The position numbers and the translations under genes were made by a program. Below, one piece after another: positions 1-8,090 of a stretch of 32,106 bases of DNA. This DNA comes from Calothrix membranacea FACHB-236 (GTDB taxonomy: Bacteria; Cyanobacteriota; Cyanobacteriia; Cyanobacteriales; Nostocaceae): contig NZ_JACJPX010000087.1 in NCBI RefSeq assembly GCF_014696315.1, positions 1-32,106 of the forward strand, read 5' to 3'. The stretch's first letter is position 1. Each line of letters starts with the position of its first letter. Below the pieces are notes generated by a model that saw only the letters and a list, made by a program, of their open reading frames with translations, was not told the origin of the DNA and did not search any database.

Positions 1-101
1 ATGTACTATCAATTAGCGATCGCCCTGTGCCTGTTGCATCACTTATATAGTACAAAAGCACTATATTTGAGCGATCGCCTGTGCCAGTTGCGTAAGTCCT
101 G
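1..101. repeat. Left copy of a perfect 101-bp terminal inverted repeat (MITE-like end)
   Basis: Positions 1-101 are the exact reverse complement of 32006-32106; identity stops at base 102. Inside are two near-identical direct copies (16-38 and 71-92), each beginning with a HIP1 GCGATCGC. A small palindrome, ATATAGT/ACTATAT, lies around 46-67. The inner end (88-100) reads TTGCGTAAGTCCT, the same terminus as the element at 24803-24940. This is probably a truncated copy of a short non-autonomous element continuing beyond the window. Confidence 0.85.
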
Positions 102-229
102 GCTAATTTAAAATCAGGAAAAACAATCGCCATAATAATTGGAATATATACATATCATAAATCATAAAAAATCAACTTACTGTCAATAGCAAGTTGATAA
201 ATGTCTTGAGTTGTTCGCCACAGCAAAAT

Positions 230-1276
230 TTAGCTTTTCATCACAGCATTCAATAGGAAGTTTGCATCAAAACGTACTACATCAGTACAGGGTAGCCCAG
301 TTTCTTTGGTTGTTTGGGCGATCGCATCTTTAGCCGCGGCTTCATCTAAATGCGCCGTGTTTAGTGCTATACCCACAACAGGCACAGGAGCAAATGCACC
401 AGCCGCACTAGCTACAGTTTCATACAGACGAATCACGTCTGGTAAAGGCGGAATAGGTACGTGGGGATGATTGCGGACATGGGTTTGTCCTGCTTTATGT
501 ACGAGGATTAATTGCGTTGGTTGAGAACCACGGATCAAAGGTAAGGTGGCAGTTGAGCCGGGATGCAACAAGGAACCTTGTCCTTCCACATGGACAATGT
601 CGTAGTTTTTGCCGTAGCGCATCAGCATTTGTTCCACAGCACCAGCTGCAAAGTCTACCCGCACGGCATCCAAAGGTATACCATCGCCTTCTAACATTAC
701 GCCAGTTTGACCTGTTGCCAAAAACTTAGAACGCCATCCCCGTCGTTTTGCTGCCCAATGCAGTTCTAAGCTAGTTGACATCTTACCAATCGCCATATCA
801 GTTCCTACTGTCAACACCCGCCGACAGGGTAGGGTGCGCGCCAGTCCACCAGCAACACCTAAATTCGGCGGTTCTTTGCGGACATCCCAAATTATTTGTC
901 CTGGTTTTAGCAGTGCATTTAACTCTGGCATCGTTGCCAATGGAGTATGCAAACCATTGACTAGAGACATTCCCGCTTGTAGGGCATCTTTAATTTCATG
1001 CCAATAATCATCTGGTACAGCACCACCTTTAGGGGCAATGCCAATTACCAAAACTTGCGGCTGATATTCTAAAGATGCGGCTACTGACTCCACAATCGGG
1101 ACATCACGTTTAATACCTGTGATTTCTGGCAGAGATTTTCCTGCACAGTCGCGATCAATGACAGCTGCGATAGGGGCTTCACTATAGCGTAAAATCGACA
1201 ACCCAGTTTTCCCCTGGGTGCCAGCAGTTCCCTCATGTAGCAAAATAGCAATTCGTTGATTAAGTGGCAGACGCAC
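230..1276 (-). CDS. DUF1611 family P-loop protein, DgcN-like (putative D-glutamate N-acetyltransferase)
   Basis: 348-residue protein of the DUF1611 family. A Rossmann-like N-terminal half (residues 1-150) is followed by a P-loop half with a Walker A-like GTDMAIGKMS around 158-167 and a conserved EGQGSLLHPG at 231-240. Members placed beside an enolase-superfamily epimerase have been described in marine bacteria as DgcN, which acetylates D-glutamate before DgcA racemises the product. Here the upstream gene is exactly such an epimerase, and the two overlap by 17 bases, so they are probably translationally coupled. The start is GTG at 1276. Family and pairing are secure. The reaction is inferred from homologues and may differ in this organism. 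Confidence 0.8.
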   Translation of the reverse strand: MRLPLNQRIAILLHEGTAGTQGKTGLSILRYSEAPIAAVIDRDCAGKSLPEITGIKRDVPIVESVAASLEYQPQVLVIGIAPKGGAVPDDYWHEIKDALQAGMSLVNGLHTPLATMPELNALLKPGQIIWDVRKEPPNLGVAGGLARTLPCRRVLTVGTDMAIGKMSTSLELHWAAKRRGWRSKFLATGQTGVMLEGDGIPLDAVRVDFAAGAVEQMLMRYGKNYDIVHVEGQGSLLHPGSTATLPLIRGSQPTQLILVHKAGQTHVRNHPHVPIPPLPDVIRLYETVASAAGAFAPVPVVGIALNTAHLDEAAAKDAIAQTTKETGLPCTDVVRFDANFLLNAVMKS

Positions 1277-2312
1277 TGTGTTGTACCCCCAAACCTGGTA
1301 AATCGTTGGGCAAAACTCTCCCTTCTTGAATCAATGCACCTGTAAAAGGATCGTTGATCAGATTGAGATGACTGTCTAAATCTAAATAATCAGCCAGAGG
1401 AGCCAGCTGTGCTGCGGCTGTATTGGCTAACGAACTATCAGAATAGCAACCAAACATCACTTGTAAACCATAGGCTTTTGCAGTATGTACCATTCGCATT
1501 GCCTCTGTTAAGCCTCCCGATTTCATGAGTTTGATATTAATGCCATCTACATAGTTTGCTAGTTGGGGAATATCGGTGCTGGTAAAGCAACTTTCATCAA
1601 CAAATATCGGCAGAGGCGATCGCGCTTTTAATTCTGCTAAACTTTGTTCCTGTCCCCGTGGTAGTGGCTGTTCTACATACTTTATACCTAAATCAGCTAA
1701 CCAACTAGTCATGGCGATCGCATCTGGCAAACTCCAACCACCATTGGCATCAACAAAAAATTCCAAATTCGGTGCTTCCTCACGGACTGCTAAGAACATT
1801 TTCTGATCTGCATCTATGCCATCCGGACTACCTAACTTCACCTTGAAAACACGAACATCTGTAAATTCTAACCAGTCCCTCGCCCTAGCTTTAGCCCCTG
1901 CTGGTGAATTGATACCAATGGTGACTGAAGTAGGCACTATCAGATGGCGATCGAGTCCCCAAAGTTGCCACAGTGGTAGACCTACAAGCTTACCTAGCCA
2001 ATCATGCATCGCCATATCCACTGCGGCTCTCACTGCAGAAGGAGCTTGTACTGCGATTAAAGCTTGCTCAACTTGCTGCCTTTGCAATGGGCTAAAAGGT
2101 TGCAAAATTGGTGCAATTTCTTGTAAAGCTTCTTTGATTTTCTCTGTTGATTGCGAATGATTTCCTACGCCAAATGGTGACGCTTCTCCCCAGCCTTCAA
2201 TCCCATCTTGGGAAATACTCACCCATACATTCGTTGTCTGTGCCGTTGTCCCACGACTAATTGTCAAGGGAAAACGCTTATTTACAGTAAATATTTTGAC
2301 CTGAAGTTGCAT
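1260..2312 (-). CDS. Enolase-superfamily dipeptide epimerase / DgcA-like N-acetyl-glutamate racemase
   Basis: 350-residue member of the muconate-lactonising/dipeptide epimerase subgroup of the enolase superfamily. The capping domain covers about 1-120 and the (beta/alpha) barrel 120-345. Visible catalytic features are the KVK pair (Lys157, Lys159), metal ligands Asp188 (VDANGG), Glu214 (VEQPL) and Asp239 (FVDES), and the opposite-face lysine in KLMKSGG (261-267). Homologues epimerise L-Ala-D/L-Glu from peptidoglycan recycling, or racemise N-acetyl-glutamate (DgcA). The overlapping DUF1611 gene downstream favours the second reaction but does not prove it. The start is ATG at 2312, first gene of a two-gene minus-strand operon. 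Confidence 0.88.
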   Translation of the reverse strand: MQLQVKIFTVNKRFPLTISRGTTAQTTNVWVSISQDGIEGWGEASPFGVGNHSQSTEKIKEALQEIAPILQPFSPLQRQQVEQALIAVQAPSAVRAAVDMAMHDWLGKLVGLPLWQLWGLDRHLIVPTSVTIGINSPAGAKARARDWLEFTDVRVFKVKLGSPDGIDADQKMFLAVREEAPNLEFFVDANGGWSLPDAIAMTSWLADLGIKYVEQPLPRGQEQSLAELKARSPLPIFVDESCFTSTDIPQLANYVDGINIKLMKSGGLTEAMRMVHTAKAYGLQVMFGCYSDSSLANTAAAQLAPLADYLDLDSHLNLINDPFTGALIQEGRVLPNDLPGLGVQHSASAT

Positions 2313-2459
2313 ATATATACTTTATCTATGGCTAGGTCAAATATCACAAATATCACAGTGTAGGTCTAAAGTTTAGTTAATTTGATACATCTGTTATACT
2401 TTTTTACATAGTCAAAATTGCCAGATTTAGACATATTGCTGTCAAATGCTAGCGTATAT

Positions 2460-3017
2460 ATGAAAAATCTCAAAAAATGGACAACTTTAACATCAAAGAT
2501 GGTATTAGATCATCCTTGGTGTAAGGTCAGACGAGATGAAATAGAATTACCTAACGGCAAAATTATTGATGATTATTTTGTTAATCTCAAACCAGAGGTA
2601 GCTTTAATTTTACCGATAACTAGCAATCAAGAAATTGTGTTTGTGCGGCAATATCGCCATGCAGTTGGTGATTTTTTTATAGAACTCCCTGCTGGGAGTT
2701 TCGATCCACAAGAAGAAATTGCAGAAGTTGCAGCAGTAAGAGAACTAGCAGAAGAAACTGGTTATGTGACTCAAGAAGTGAGAAAAATTGCCACGCTATA
2801 CGATAAGCCGAGTAAAGATACCAATCAAATTCATTTATTTTTAGCAGAAAATGTAGTGCAAGTTCAAGAACAACAGTTAGATATCACAGAAGAAATTGAA
2901 GTGATATTAATTCCAGTAACATCGGTTTTAGAAAAAATTTCTCAAGGGGAAATAGCTGTAGCGGGAACTGTAGCGGCGCTATTTTTAGGGTTAAATTTCC
3001 TTAAATGTGGGAATTAG
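2460..3017 (+). CDS. Nudix hydrolase, ADP-ribose pyrophosphatase-like
   Basis: 185-residue Nudix protein that probably hydrolyses ADP-ribose or a related nucleoside diphosphate derivative. The Nudix box covers residues 79-101, from PAGS to RELAEETG, with the REL-EE-G core intact. By my count there is one residue more than consensus between the first Glu and REL. A conserved PEVALILPI strand and RQYRHAVG loop precede it, as in ADP-ribose pyrophosphatases. I chose ATG at 2460, where the protein begins MKNLKKWTTL. An in-frame TTG at 2418 would add 14 residues that look unrelated to the family. No operon partner; the GNAT gene follows after 78 bases. Confidence 0.88.
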   Translation: MKNLKKWTTLTSKMVLDHPWCKVRRDEIELPNGKIIDDYFVNLKPEVALILPITSNQEIVFVRQYRHAVGDFFIELPAGSFDPQEEIAEVAAVRELAEETGYVTQEVRKIATLYDKPSKDTNQIHLFLAENVVQVQEQQLDITEEIEVILIPVTSVLEKISQGEIAVAGTVAALFLGLNFLKCGN

Positions 3018-3095
3018 TAGATTCTCTTAAGAAGATTTGTAAGAGAGTGCGATCGCACTTGAGTTAAACTCTAATAAAAAATAGTCTTGAAGCTG

Positions 3096-3581
3096 ATGAA
3101 AGTCAGAAACGCTACCTCTGATGATATACCGCTGATTTTCTCGTTCATCAAAAAGAAGGCGGAATTTGATCGCAATATTGGCGCTTTTAATGGCGTGTTG
3201 CGAGTATCTGAAGACAAAATCCGCCAAACAATTTTTGCTGAAATTCCTTTTGCTTACGTTTTATTTGCAGAAACTTCAAAAAGTGAAATTGGGTTCGCTT
3301 TATATGGATTTAGATACTCGTCATTTGCAGGACAACCGAGTATTTGGTTAGATGATTTATACGTCGATAAAGATATGAGAAGCCAAGGAGCAGGAGCTGC
3401 TTTGATGAGTCATCTGGCTAAAATTGCACAGCAAAATAATTGTACTCATCTAGCTTGGAATGCTGATGCTCGCAACACTCGCGGATTAAGTTTTTATCAT
3501 CGCTTAGGTGCGGAAATTACAGAGCAAAAAGGTAACCGCTGTTTCTTGCATTGGACTCCGTGGGTGAAAATAGAGGGATAA
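3096..3581 (+). CDS. GNAT family N-acetyltransferase
   Basis: 161-residue single-domain GNAT acetyltransferase. The acetyl-CoA-binding motif A is clear: LDDLYVDKDMRSQGAGAAL, carrying the R-x-x-G-x-G/A signature. It is followed by the motif B region NADARNTRGLSFYHRLGAE, with a tyrosine in the usual general-acid position. Length and the early ATSDDIPLIF segment resemble the diamine/polyamine acetyltransferase-like branch, but the substrate cannot be read from sequence. ATG at 3096 is preferred over an in-frame TTG at 3087. No obvious partner gene. Confidence 0.87.
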   Translation: MKVRNATSDDIPLIFSFIKKKAEFDRNIGAFNGVLRVSEDKIRQTIFAEIPFAYVLFAETSKSEIGFALYGFRYSSFAGQPSIWLDDLYVDKDMRSQGAGAALMSHLAKIAQQNNCTHLAWNADARNTRGLSFYHRLGAEITEQKGNRCFLHWTPWVKIEG

Positions 3582-4106
3582 ATTAGCTCACAAATCATCT
3601 ATTTAAGCCAATAGTCAAAAGCAAAGGTTTTTTACACTAAATTGGCATAGGTAGTCTTGTTTAAGAATCTCGGAACAGCCTTGTGGTCAAGGTTTTCAAT
3701 CTAAAATCCAAAATCCAAAATCCAAAATTGGTATTAGACATTGAGTAGTTCAATCAGTCAAACTCAATGATAATGATAAATATTTTCAATAAAATTTATA
3801 CTTTTGTTGCTAGCTTTACTGGCTATACTACCGCTAATGCTGGCTTTCAGGCTTTTAACACTCATTTTGCTAGCTAAATTGTCCGCTTGACTAATCCATT
3901 AGGTTAAGAGAAACTAACTAATGACAAACGTACGACTTATAAAATTAATAATTTTTGTAAAAATTCTGAGATATATATTTTGAGAGATGGAACATTAGTT
4001 AACAAATGGCAAGTTTGTATCTAAGTGGAATGTTCCGACGGCTATATTATTTAGCCGACTGCTGAGGCAGTACAATTCAAGCGTATTATCGTGGTTGGCC
4101 AAGAGC
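3582..4106. other. Intergenic region upstream of the DUF2997-Ycf35 operon
   Basis: No convincing gene. It holds a tandem 7-mer array (3701-3729). A 34-codon ATG frame lies at 3773-3877, with no ribosome binding site or recognisable family. A short hairpin (CGGCTA 4039-4044 / TAGCCG 4052-4057) sits about 50 bases before the DUF2997 start, where the operon's 5' leader should lie. I could not assign a -35/-10 pair. Confidence 0.5.
3701..3729. repeat. Short tandem 7-mer repeat (STRR type)
   Basis: About four head-to-tail copies of AAATCCA, the short tandemly repeated type common between genes of heterocystous cyanobacteria. Confidence 0.75.
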
Positions 4107-4319
4107 ATGGAGACATTAGAGTTCATAATTTATCCAGATGGTCGGGTACAAGAGAAAGTCACTGGCATTGTGGGTGCTTCTTGCGCTGAAGTTACAGCAG
4201 CAATAGAAGCGCAGCTTGGTCAAGTACTTGTTCATGAGCCAACTTCGGAATTTTTTGCCAACAATCAGGTACAACAATCTGGTGTGGTGAATACGCAAAC
4301 CTCCTTCAGTGATTGGTAA
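4107..4319 (+). CDS. DUF2997 domain protein
   Basis: 70-residue protein matching the small cyanobacterial DUF2997 family: an N-terminal beta segment METLEFIIYPDGRVQEKVTG, then a helical SCAEVTAAIEAQLG. Function is unknown. I chose ATG at 4107 because the family starts with this METxEF peptide; an in-frame TTG at 4095 adds four residues. It is the first gene of a three-gene set with Ycf35 (39 bases downstream) and a ferredoxin. This suggests a role with that redox protein, but nothing in the sequence shows a catalytic site. Confidence 0.85.
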   Translation: METLEFIIYPDGRVQEKVTGIVGASCAEVTAAIEAQLGQVLVHEPTSEFFANNQVQQSGVVNTQTSFSDW

Positions 4320-4358
4320 TTGTTCAAAATAGTCTATTTTAGTTAATTCAGAACCACC

Positions 4359-4745
4359 ATGTCTCACTTTAGCCAAATTAAGACTCAAATCCGTAACCTA
4401 GACTCCTTGAAAGATGCTCTCAATGAATTGGGTATAGATTGGAAGCCAGGCCCGCGTGAAGTACGAGGCTATCGCGGTCAAACTCATCCTGCAGAAATTT
4501 CCATTGAGCAGGAAAATGGTTATGATATCGGCTTTAGATGGAATGGCCAAGAATATGAATTGGTGGCTGACTTACAATACTGGCAACAAGACCTATCTGT
4601 AGATGGGTTTTTACGCCAAGTGACTCAGCGCTATGCTTATCAAACAGTAATGAAAGAAACAGCTCGTGTTGGCTTTCAAGTGGCCGAACAAAAGCAACAG
4701 GAAGATGGTTCAATTCGTCTGGTAGTACAACGCTGGAGTGCGTAA
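4359..4745 (+). CDS. ycf35: Ycf35 family protein (DUF1257)
   Basis: 128-residue protein of the Ycf35/DUF1257 family, conserved in cyanobacteria and encoded in some red-lineage plastid genomes; its role is not established. It begins MSHFSQIKTQIRNLDSLKDAL. A conserved core follows: GREVRGYRGQ-like (PREVRGYRGQ), an aromatic-rich YDIGFRWNGQEYELVADLQYW, and a C-terminal RYAYQTVMKE helix. There is no cysteine cluster or membrane segment. Its TAA stop shares one base with the ferredoxin ATG (TAATG), which implies translational coupling and roughly equal production of the two proteins. Confidence 0.9.
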   Translation: MSHFSQIKTQIRNLDSLKDALNELGIDWKPGPREVRGYRGQTHPAEISIEQENGYDIGFRWNGQEYELVADLQYWQQDLSVDGFLRQVTQRYAYQTVMKETARVGFQVAEQKQQEDGSIRLVVQRWSA

Positions 4746-5206
4746 TGGCTGATTTTCTGCCTTCGCCGGAAGAACAAGAAGATAATCGTTCCGGTTTGGA
4801 ACCAGAATTAGGCGGTTTTTTACGGGATGCGCCAGAACGCTCTGGTTTAGAGCCGGAATTGGGTGGTATGCTGCGCCAAAAAGGTGTTTATGTGGACGAA
4901 ATCACCTGTATTGGTTGTAAGCATTGCGCTCATGTTGCCCGTAACACGTTTTACATTGAACCAGATTATGGGCGATCGCGAGTAGTTCGTCAGGATGGGG
5001 ACGCAGAGGAAGTCATTCAAGAAGCAATAGATACTTGTCCGGTTGATTGCATTCACTGGGTTGATTACACTGAACTGAAAAAGTTAGAAGATGAACGCAA
5101 ATATCAGGTAATTCCTGTAGTTGGTTATCCGGTGGATCATGCTGTTGCTTCTACAGAACGGCGAAGGAAAAGACAAAAATTAAAAACCAAAAAATCTCGT
5201 TATTAA
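4745..5206 (+). CDS. [4Fe-4S] ferredoxin with duplicated N-terminal GLEPELGG motif
   Basis: 153-residue ferredoxin. Cys55, Cys58 and Cys61 (CIGCKHC) plus Cys98 of CPVDC form a single [4Fe-4S] site; Cys102 is an extra cysteine. The fold is followed by a basic tail (RRRKRQKLKTKK, residues 139-150). Before the fold an RSGLEPELGG peptide occurs twice (15-24 and 32-41). Seven of its ten codons differ between the copies, yet every residue is identical. Third gene of the DUF2997-Ycf35-ferredoxin set, overlapping ycf35 by one base and followed by a strong terminator. The electron partner is unknown. Confidence 0.9.
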   Translation: MADFLPSPEEQEDNRSGLEPELGGFLRDAPERSGLEPELGGMLRQKGVYVDEITCIGCKHCAHVARNTFYIEPDYGRSRVVRQDGDAEEVIQEAIDTCPVDCIHWVDYTELKKLEDERKYQVIPVVGYPVDHAVASTERRRKRQKLKTKKSRY

Positions 5207-5220
5207 AATAATAAAAAACT

Positions 5221-5254
5221 ATAGGCTGGTTTTACCAGCCTATTTTATTTTATT
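5221..5254 (+). terminator. Rho-independent terminator of the ycf35-ferredoxin operon
   Basis: Nine-bp perfect stem, ATAGGCTGG (5221-5229) with CCAGCCTAT (5235-5243), loop TTTTA, followed directly by a T-rich tract. It begins 15 bases after the ferredoxin stop. Confidence 0.9.
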
Positions 5255-5365
5255 GGGTATTTGTTATTTTTTGTTTGCCAAGGGTAAAGGGTCAAAAGTT
5301 AAATCCTATTACCCATTACCCATTTAATTACTAAAGTATCTTCCCCTAAGTGAAAACCTTGATAA

Positions 5366-7024
5366 TTATTCGGTTTCTGGAAAGATTTGCACTTTACCAT
5401 CTGGGCTAAGTACAGCTCTAAGTCTGACATTTCTACCATATCTATTAGCAGAAACGAAAGGTGTACCGATATTTGGCATACCAGCACTATCTACATAATC
5501 TCTGGCTGCTTTATTTAAGGGAAAAATTCGTTCTACAGTACCGTCAACACCTACCATTACACTATATTCTAGTGTTTGGCGTAATCCAGAGGGTGGTTGC
5601 CAGCGTTTTTGCAGATATTGTCTAGCTTCTGCGATCTGAGGTGTATCAAATAATGTGCTATCAGTAGCTTGTGGATTGGTTGTTGTTGGCGTTTTGCGCG
5701 ATTCCCGCAATCTATCAACTAATGCGTTCTCGTTACTTGGTCTGGAAGTTGTCGTAGAAGTAGGATTATATTCTCCTTCTAGCTTGCGCGCACTTGTTGT
5801 TTCATTGGGGATGACAGGAAGAGGTGCCGCAGTAATGGGAAGATTGGGGGTGACGCTACGACTGCTTCTATCTGTTGATAGGCTGGGTGGTAATTCTCGC
5901 CTTTTCGGCAGTCCTAAATCGCTTGAGCTAACTGATCCAGGTTTGTTCTGCGTCAAGTTTGGCTGCAAAGCAATTTGCGGGTCACTAATGGTAGGAGGTA
6001 CGCCAAACTGTGAATTAGTAGGAAAAGTTGGGTTTGTCTTTTGAGGTATACCCAGTCCGCTTGCAGGAGATGGTATACCCTTAGGTAAACTCGAAGTGGC
6101 AGATGTGGGAGCAGAGGGAAAATTAGAATTTGGTAATGTTTGTGGTTTGTTAGCCAGGCCAGAATTAGGAATTAATAGAGGATCTGCTGGCAAGCTAGAA
6201 GTAGGAATTGGTGTAGTCGAGCCGATATTTGGTAGTGGGGGAAAACTGTCTGGAGCCGCAAGTCCGGCTTCTGGGTTGACTTGAGGTGAGGGTTGCAGAG
6301 CAATTGTCCCTGAATTTGTATTGGTTTTTTTCGCAGTTTGTTGCTGATTTGGCTTAATGTTATTCACATATTGCCAGGTTACTGGTAATAGTCCCACACC
6401 TAAGACTAATACAGCTGCTACAGGTGCCCATACTGGGAATCTCGCCACAGAACTGCCCGTATTTTCCAGAGTAGGTAACGCCATAATATCAGCCGAGTAT
6501 TCATCTAAAGCAGTTCCTAAATCGAATAGTTGCAACAGACTTAGTTCAATTACAGGCCCAGATGCTTGGCTGGCTAGGGAACCGAGAAACAACTTGTGAG
6601 TCAAAGAACTGCTCGGTTCTAAATATATTGTTGTAGTAGGGAAAGAAGAGGGAAAAGACCTTAATTTTTGAGTACTAACTGGTTGTGCAGTCTGTTGAAA
6701 GTCTTGTATTTGCGCGTCACTGGCGACTTTACTAGAATCTTGTGGGCTGGGAAAACTCAGCGAGAAAGTTTCGGGAGATTGTTGGAGAAATTGTTGAATG
6801 TAGATTGAAACTGCATCACACAAAGCTTCGAGCTGATCGCGATCGCCCCGAATTGGGAGTCTGCTTTCTTCTGGTAGTCGCGGATCGTCAAACCGCAACT
6901 CAAAGCTGAGTTGCTTAAGGACAGTTTTTCCCGTCCACCGCGATAAAGGTGAGCTTTGCGCCAACACTTCGAGGGTACAGGTGGGGGGTGTGTAGCGACG
7001 AATGACAGAATTAGATAGAGGCAT
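5366..7024 (-). CDS. DUF4335 domain protein with single membrane span and Pro/Ser-rich linker
   Basis: 552-residue cyanobacterial protein of unknown function. Residues 1-185 form the conserved DUF4335 domain, starting MPLSNSVIRRYTPPTCTLEV. A single hydrophobic segment at about 197-217 is followed by a long low-complexity Pro/Ser/Thr/Asn linker (about 225-450). A compact C-terminal domain follows (about 460-552, VMVGVDGTVERIFPLN), resembling a TonB-C-like beta module only in general character. Likely topology is a cytoplasmic N-domain and an exported linker and C-domain. It lies 72 bases downstream of the DUF3038 gene, a pairing recurrent in cyanobacteria, so the two probably act together. ATG start at 7024. 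Confidence 0.82.
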   Translation of the reverse strand: MPLSNSVIRRYTPPTCTLEVLAQSSPLSRWTGKTVLKQLSFELRFDDPRLPEESRLPIRGDRDQLEALCDAVSIYIQQFLQQSPETFSLSFPSPQDSSKVASDAQIQDFQQTAQPVSTQKLRSFPSSFPTTTIYLEPSSSLTHKLFLGSLASQASGPVIELSLLQLFDLGTALDEYSADIMALPTLENTGSSVARFPVWAPVAAVLVLGVGLLPVTWQYVNNIKPNQQQTAKKTNTNSGTIALQPSPQVNPEAGLAAPDSFPPLPNIGSTTPIPTSSLPADPLLIPNSGLANKPQTLPNSNFPSAPTSATSSLPKGIPSPASGLGIPQKTNPTFPTNSQFGVPPTISDPQIALQPNLTQNKPGSVSSSDLGLPKRRELPPSLSTDRSSRSVTPNLPITAAPLPVIPNETTSARKLEGEYNPTSTTTSRPSNENALVDRLRESRKTPTTTNPQATDSTLFDTPQIAEARQYLQKRWQPPSGLRQTLEYSVMVGVDGTVERIFPLNKAARDYVDSAGMPNIGTPFVSANRYGRNVRLRAVLSPDGKVQIFPETE

Positions 7025-7096
7025 GGCAGAAACTGCGAAGGAGATGATTGGTGATTTTCGATTTGGGATTTAGGAGGAGCGATCTAAAATCAAAAT

Positions 7097-7702
7097 CTAA
7101 AACTTTGTGGAACGGTCTATCAGTGCTAACCAAAGACGGCGGTGTCCACCAGGGGCGCTGTAAAACAATAAATCTACCAGCAGTTTGAGCGCTAAATGAG
7201 TTAGTAAATCTGTAGAAATTTGCTCATCCTCTTCCATGCGCTCTTGGTAAGTATTGCAGAAAGCATCAATATAATCTCCCAGTAAAGCGGTTTGGTGAGG
7301 TTCCTGGTGATTTGCGGCCATTTGTTCTAATAGACCAACAGCACGACGAATCAATTCTTGGTGCTGTTTGGCAAGGTAGCAGGTGATGAGAACAAGCGAT
7401 CGCGCCTCTTCTACATCTAATTTTTTTCGCCCTCCTTGTCCTTTGCGTAGGGGATTTGACTGGCGCAATCGCCACAAAGCTACGCGATCTGGCACTCTTG
7501 ACTCCAAATTCAGATTAATCGCCGCCGAGAGCATCGCCTCGGAACCAAGACCAGTTAAAGTTTCCAGTGCCAACAGCACTAAGTCTAACTGAGTTTTGAT
7601 ATTGTCCCATTCAACATATGTTGGGGTTGGAAGCTGAATTAGATCCTCCCACTGGGAATTTGGAGTAGCTGAATTGGTGGCCGAGTGCATAACTTTTAGC
7701 AT
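7097..7702 (-). CDS. DUF3038 domain protein
   Basis: 201-residue soluble, largely helical protein matching cyanobacterial DUF3038. Conserved stretches are LDLVLLALETLTGLGSEAML, RVALWRLRQSNPLRKG and LVLITCYLAKQHQELIRRAV. There are no catalytic motifs or membrane segments. It is the first gene of a two-gene minus-strand set with the DUF4335 membrane protein, whose cytoplasmic domain is a reasonable candidate partner. Two starts are possible: ATG at 7702, used here, and ATG at 7690 (MHSATN). Function unknown. Confidence 0.83.
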   Translation of the reverse strand: MLKVMHSATNSATPNSQWEDLIQLPTPTYVEWDNIKTQLDLVLLALETLTGLGSEAMLSAAINLNLESRVPDRVALWRLRQSNPLRKGQGGRKKLDVEEARSLVLITCYLAKQHQELIRRAVGLLEQMAANHQEPHQTALLGDYIDAFCNTYQERMEEDEQISTDLLTHLALKLLVDLLFYSAPGGHRRLWLALIDRSTKF

Positions 7703-8090
7703 AGGTGATCGGGCTTATTGGGACGGTTGCTGTTACCCATTTTGAAACAGACTCTTAAGCATTTAACTGAGTTTCCTTTAGTTATTTAGCCTGAAACTTC
7801 AGCTAGCTTTGATCACAGTGGGAATCAGCATGTATCTCTGTCTTACTCTAAATGAAAATTTATTTTCTACAAAGCAGAAATATTATTACTTCAAGAATAC
7901 TTATATAGCTTTCTAAATTTTCACGCCCTAAGTAAATGCATCAGGGAGAAATTGTAAAGAAAATGGGTAATGGGCATGGGGAATGGGGCATAGGGCATAG
8001 GGCATTGATAATGGGTAATAGGTAATAATAATTTCCCCTTTTCCCCCTTCCCCTTTCTCCCCTTATCCCTAGTCCCCAGTCCCCAATCCC
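7703..8090. other. Intergenic region between the DUF3038 gene and mutS2
   Basis: 388 bases without a gene. The part next to the DUF3038 start (7703-7960) should carry the minus-strand promoter of the DUF3038-DUF4335 pair, but I could not pick out a confident -35/-10 pair. The rest is a repeat array described separately. Confidence 0.5.
7961..8090. repeat. STRR-type tandem repeat block
   Basis: Degenerate 7-8 bp units of GGGCATA/GGGTAAT type (7961-8030), followed by C-rich units such as AGTCCCC and TTTCCCC (8035-8090). The array runs right up to the mutS2 stop codon. Confidence 0.75.

Noticed and set aside
1-101. CRISPR-like array in the terminal repeat
   Set aside because: Only two direct copies with an unequal spacing and HIP1 content; no regular repeat-spacer pattern and no cas genes.
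5655-6284. Open plus-strand frames opposite the DUF4335 gene
   Set aside because: They mirror the Pro/Ser-rich linker codons of the real gene and give Gly/Val/Leu-rich nonsense; no start signal.
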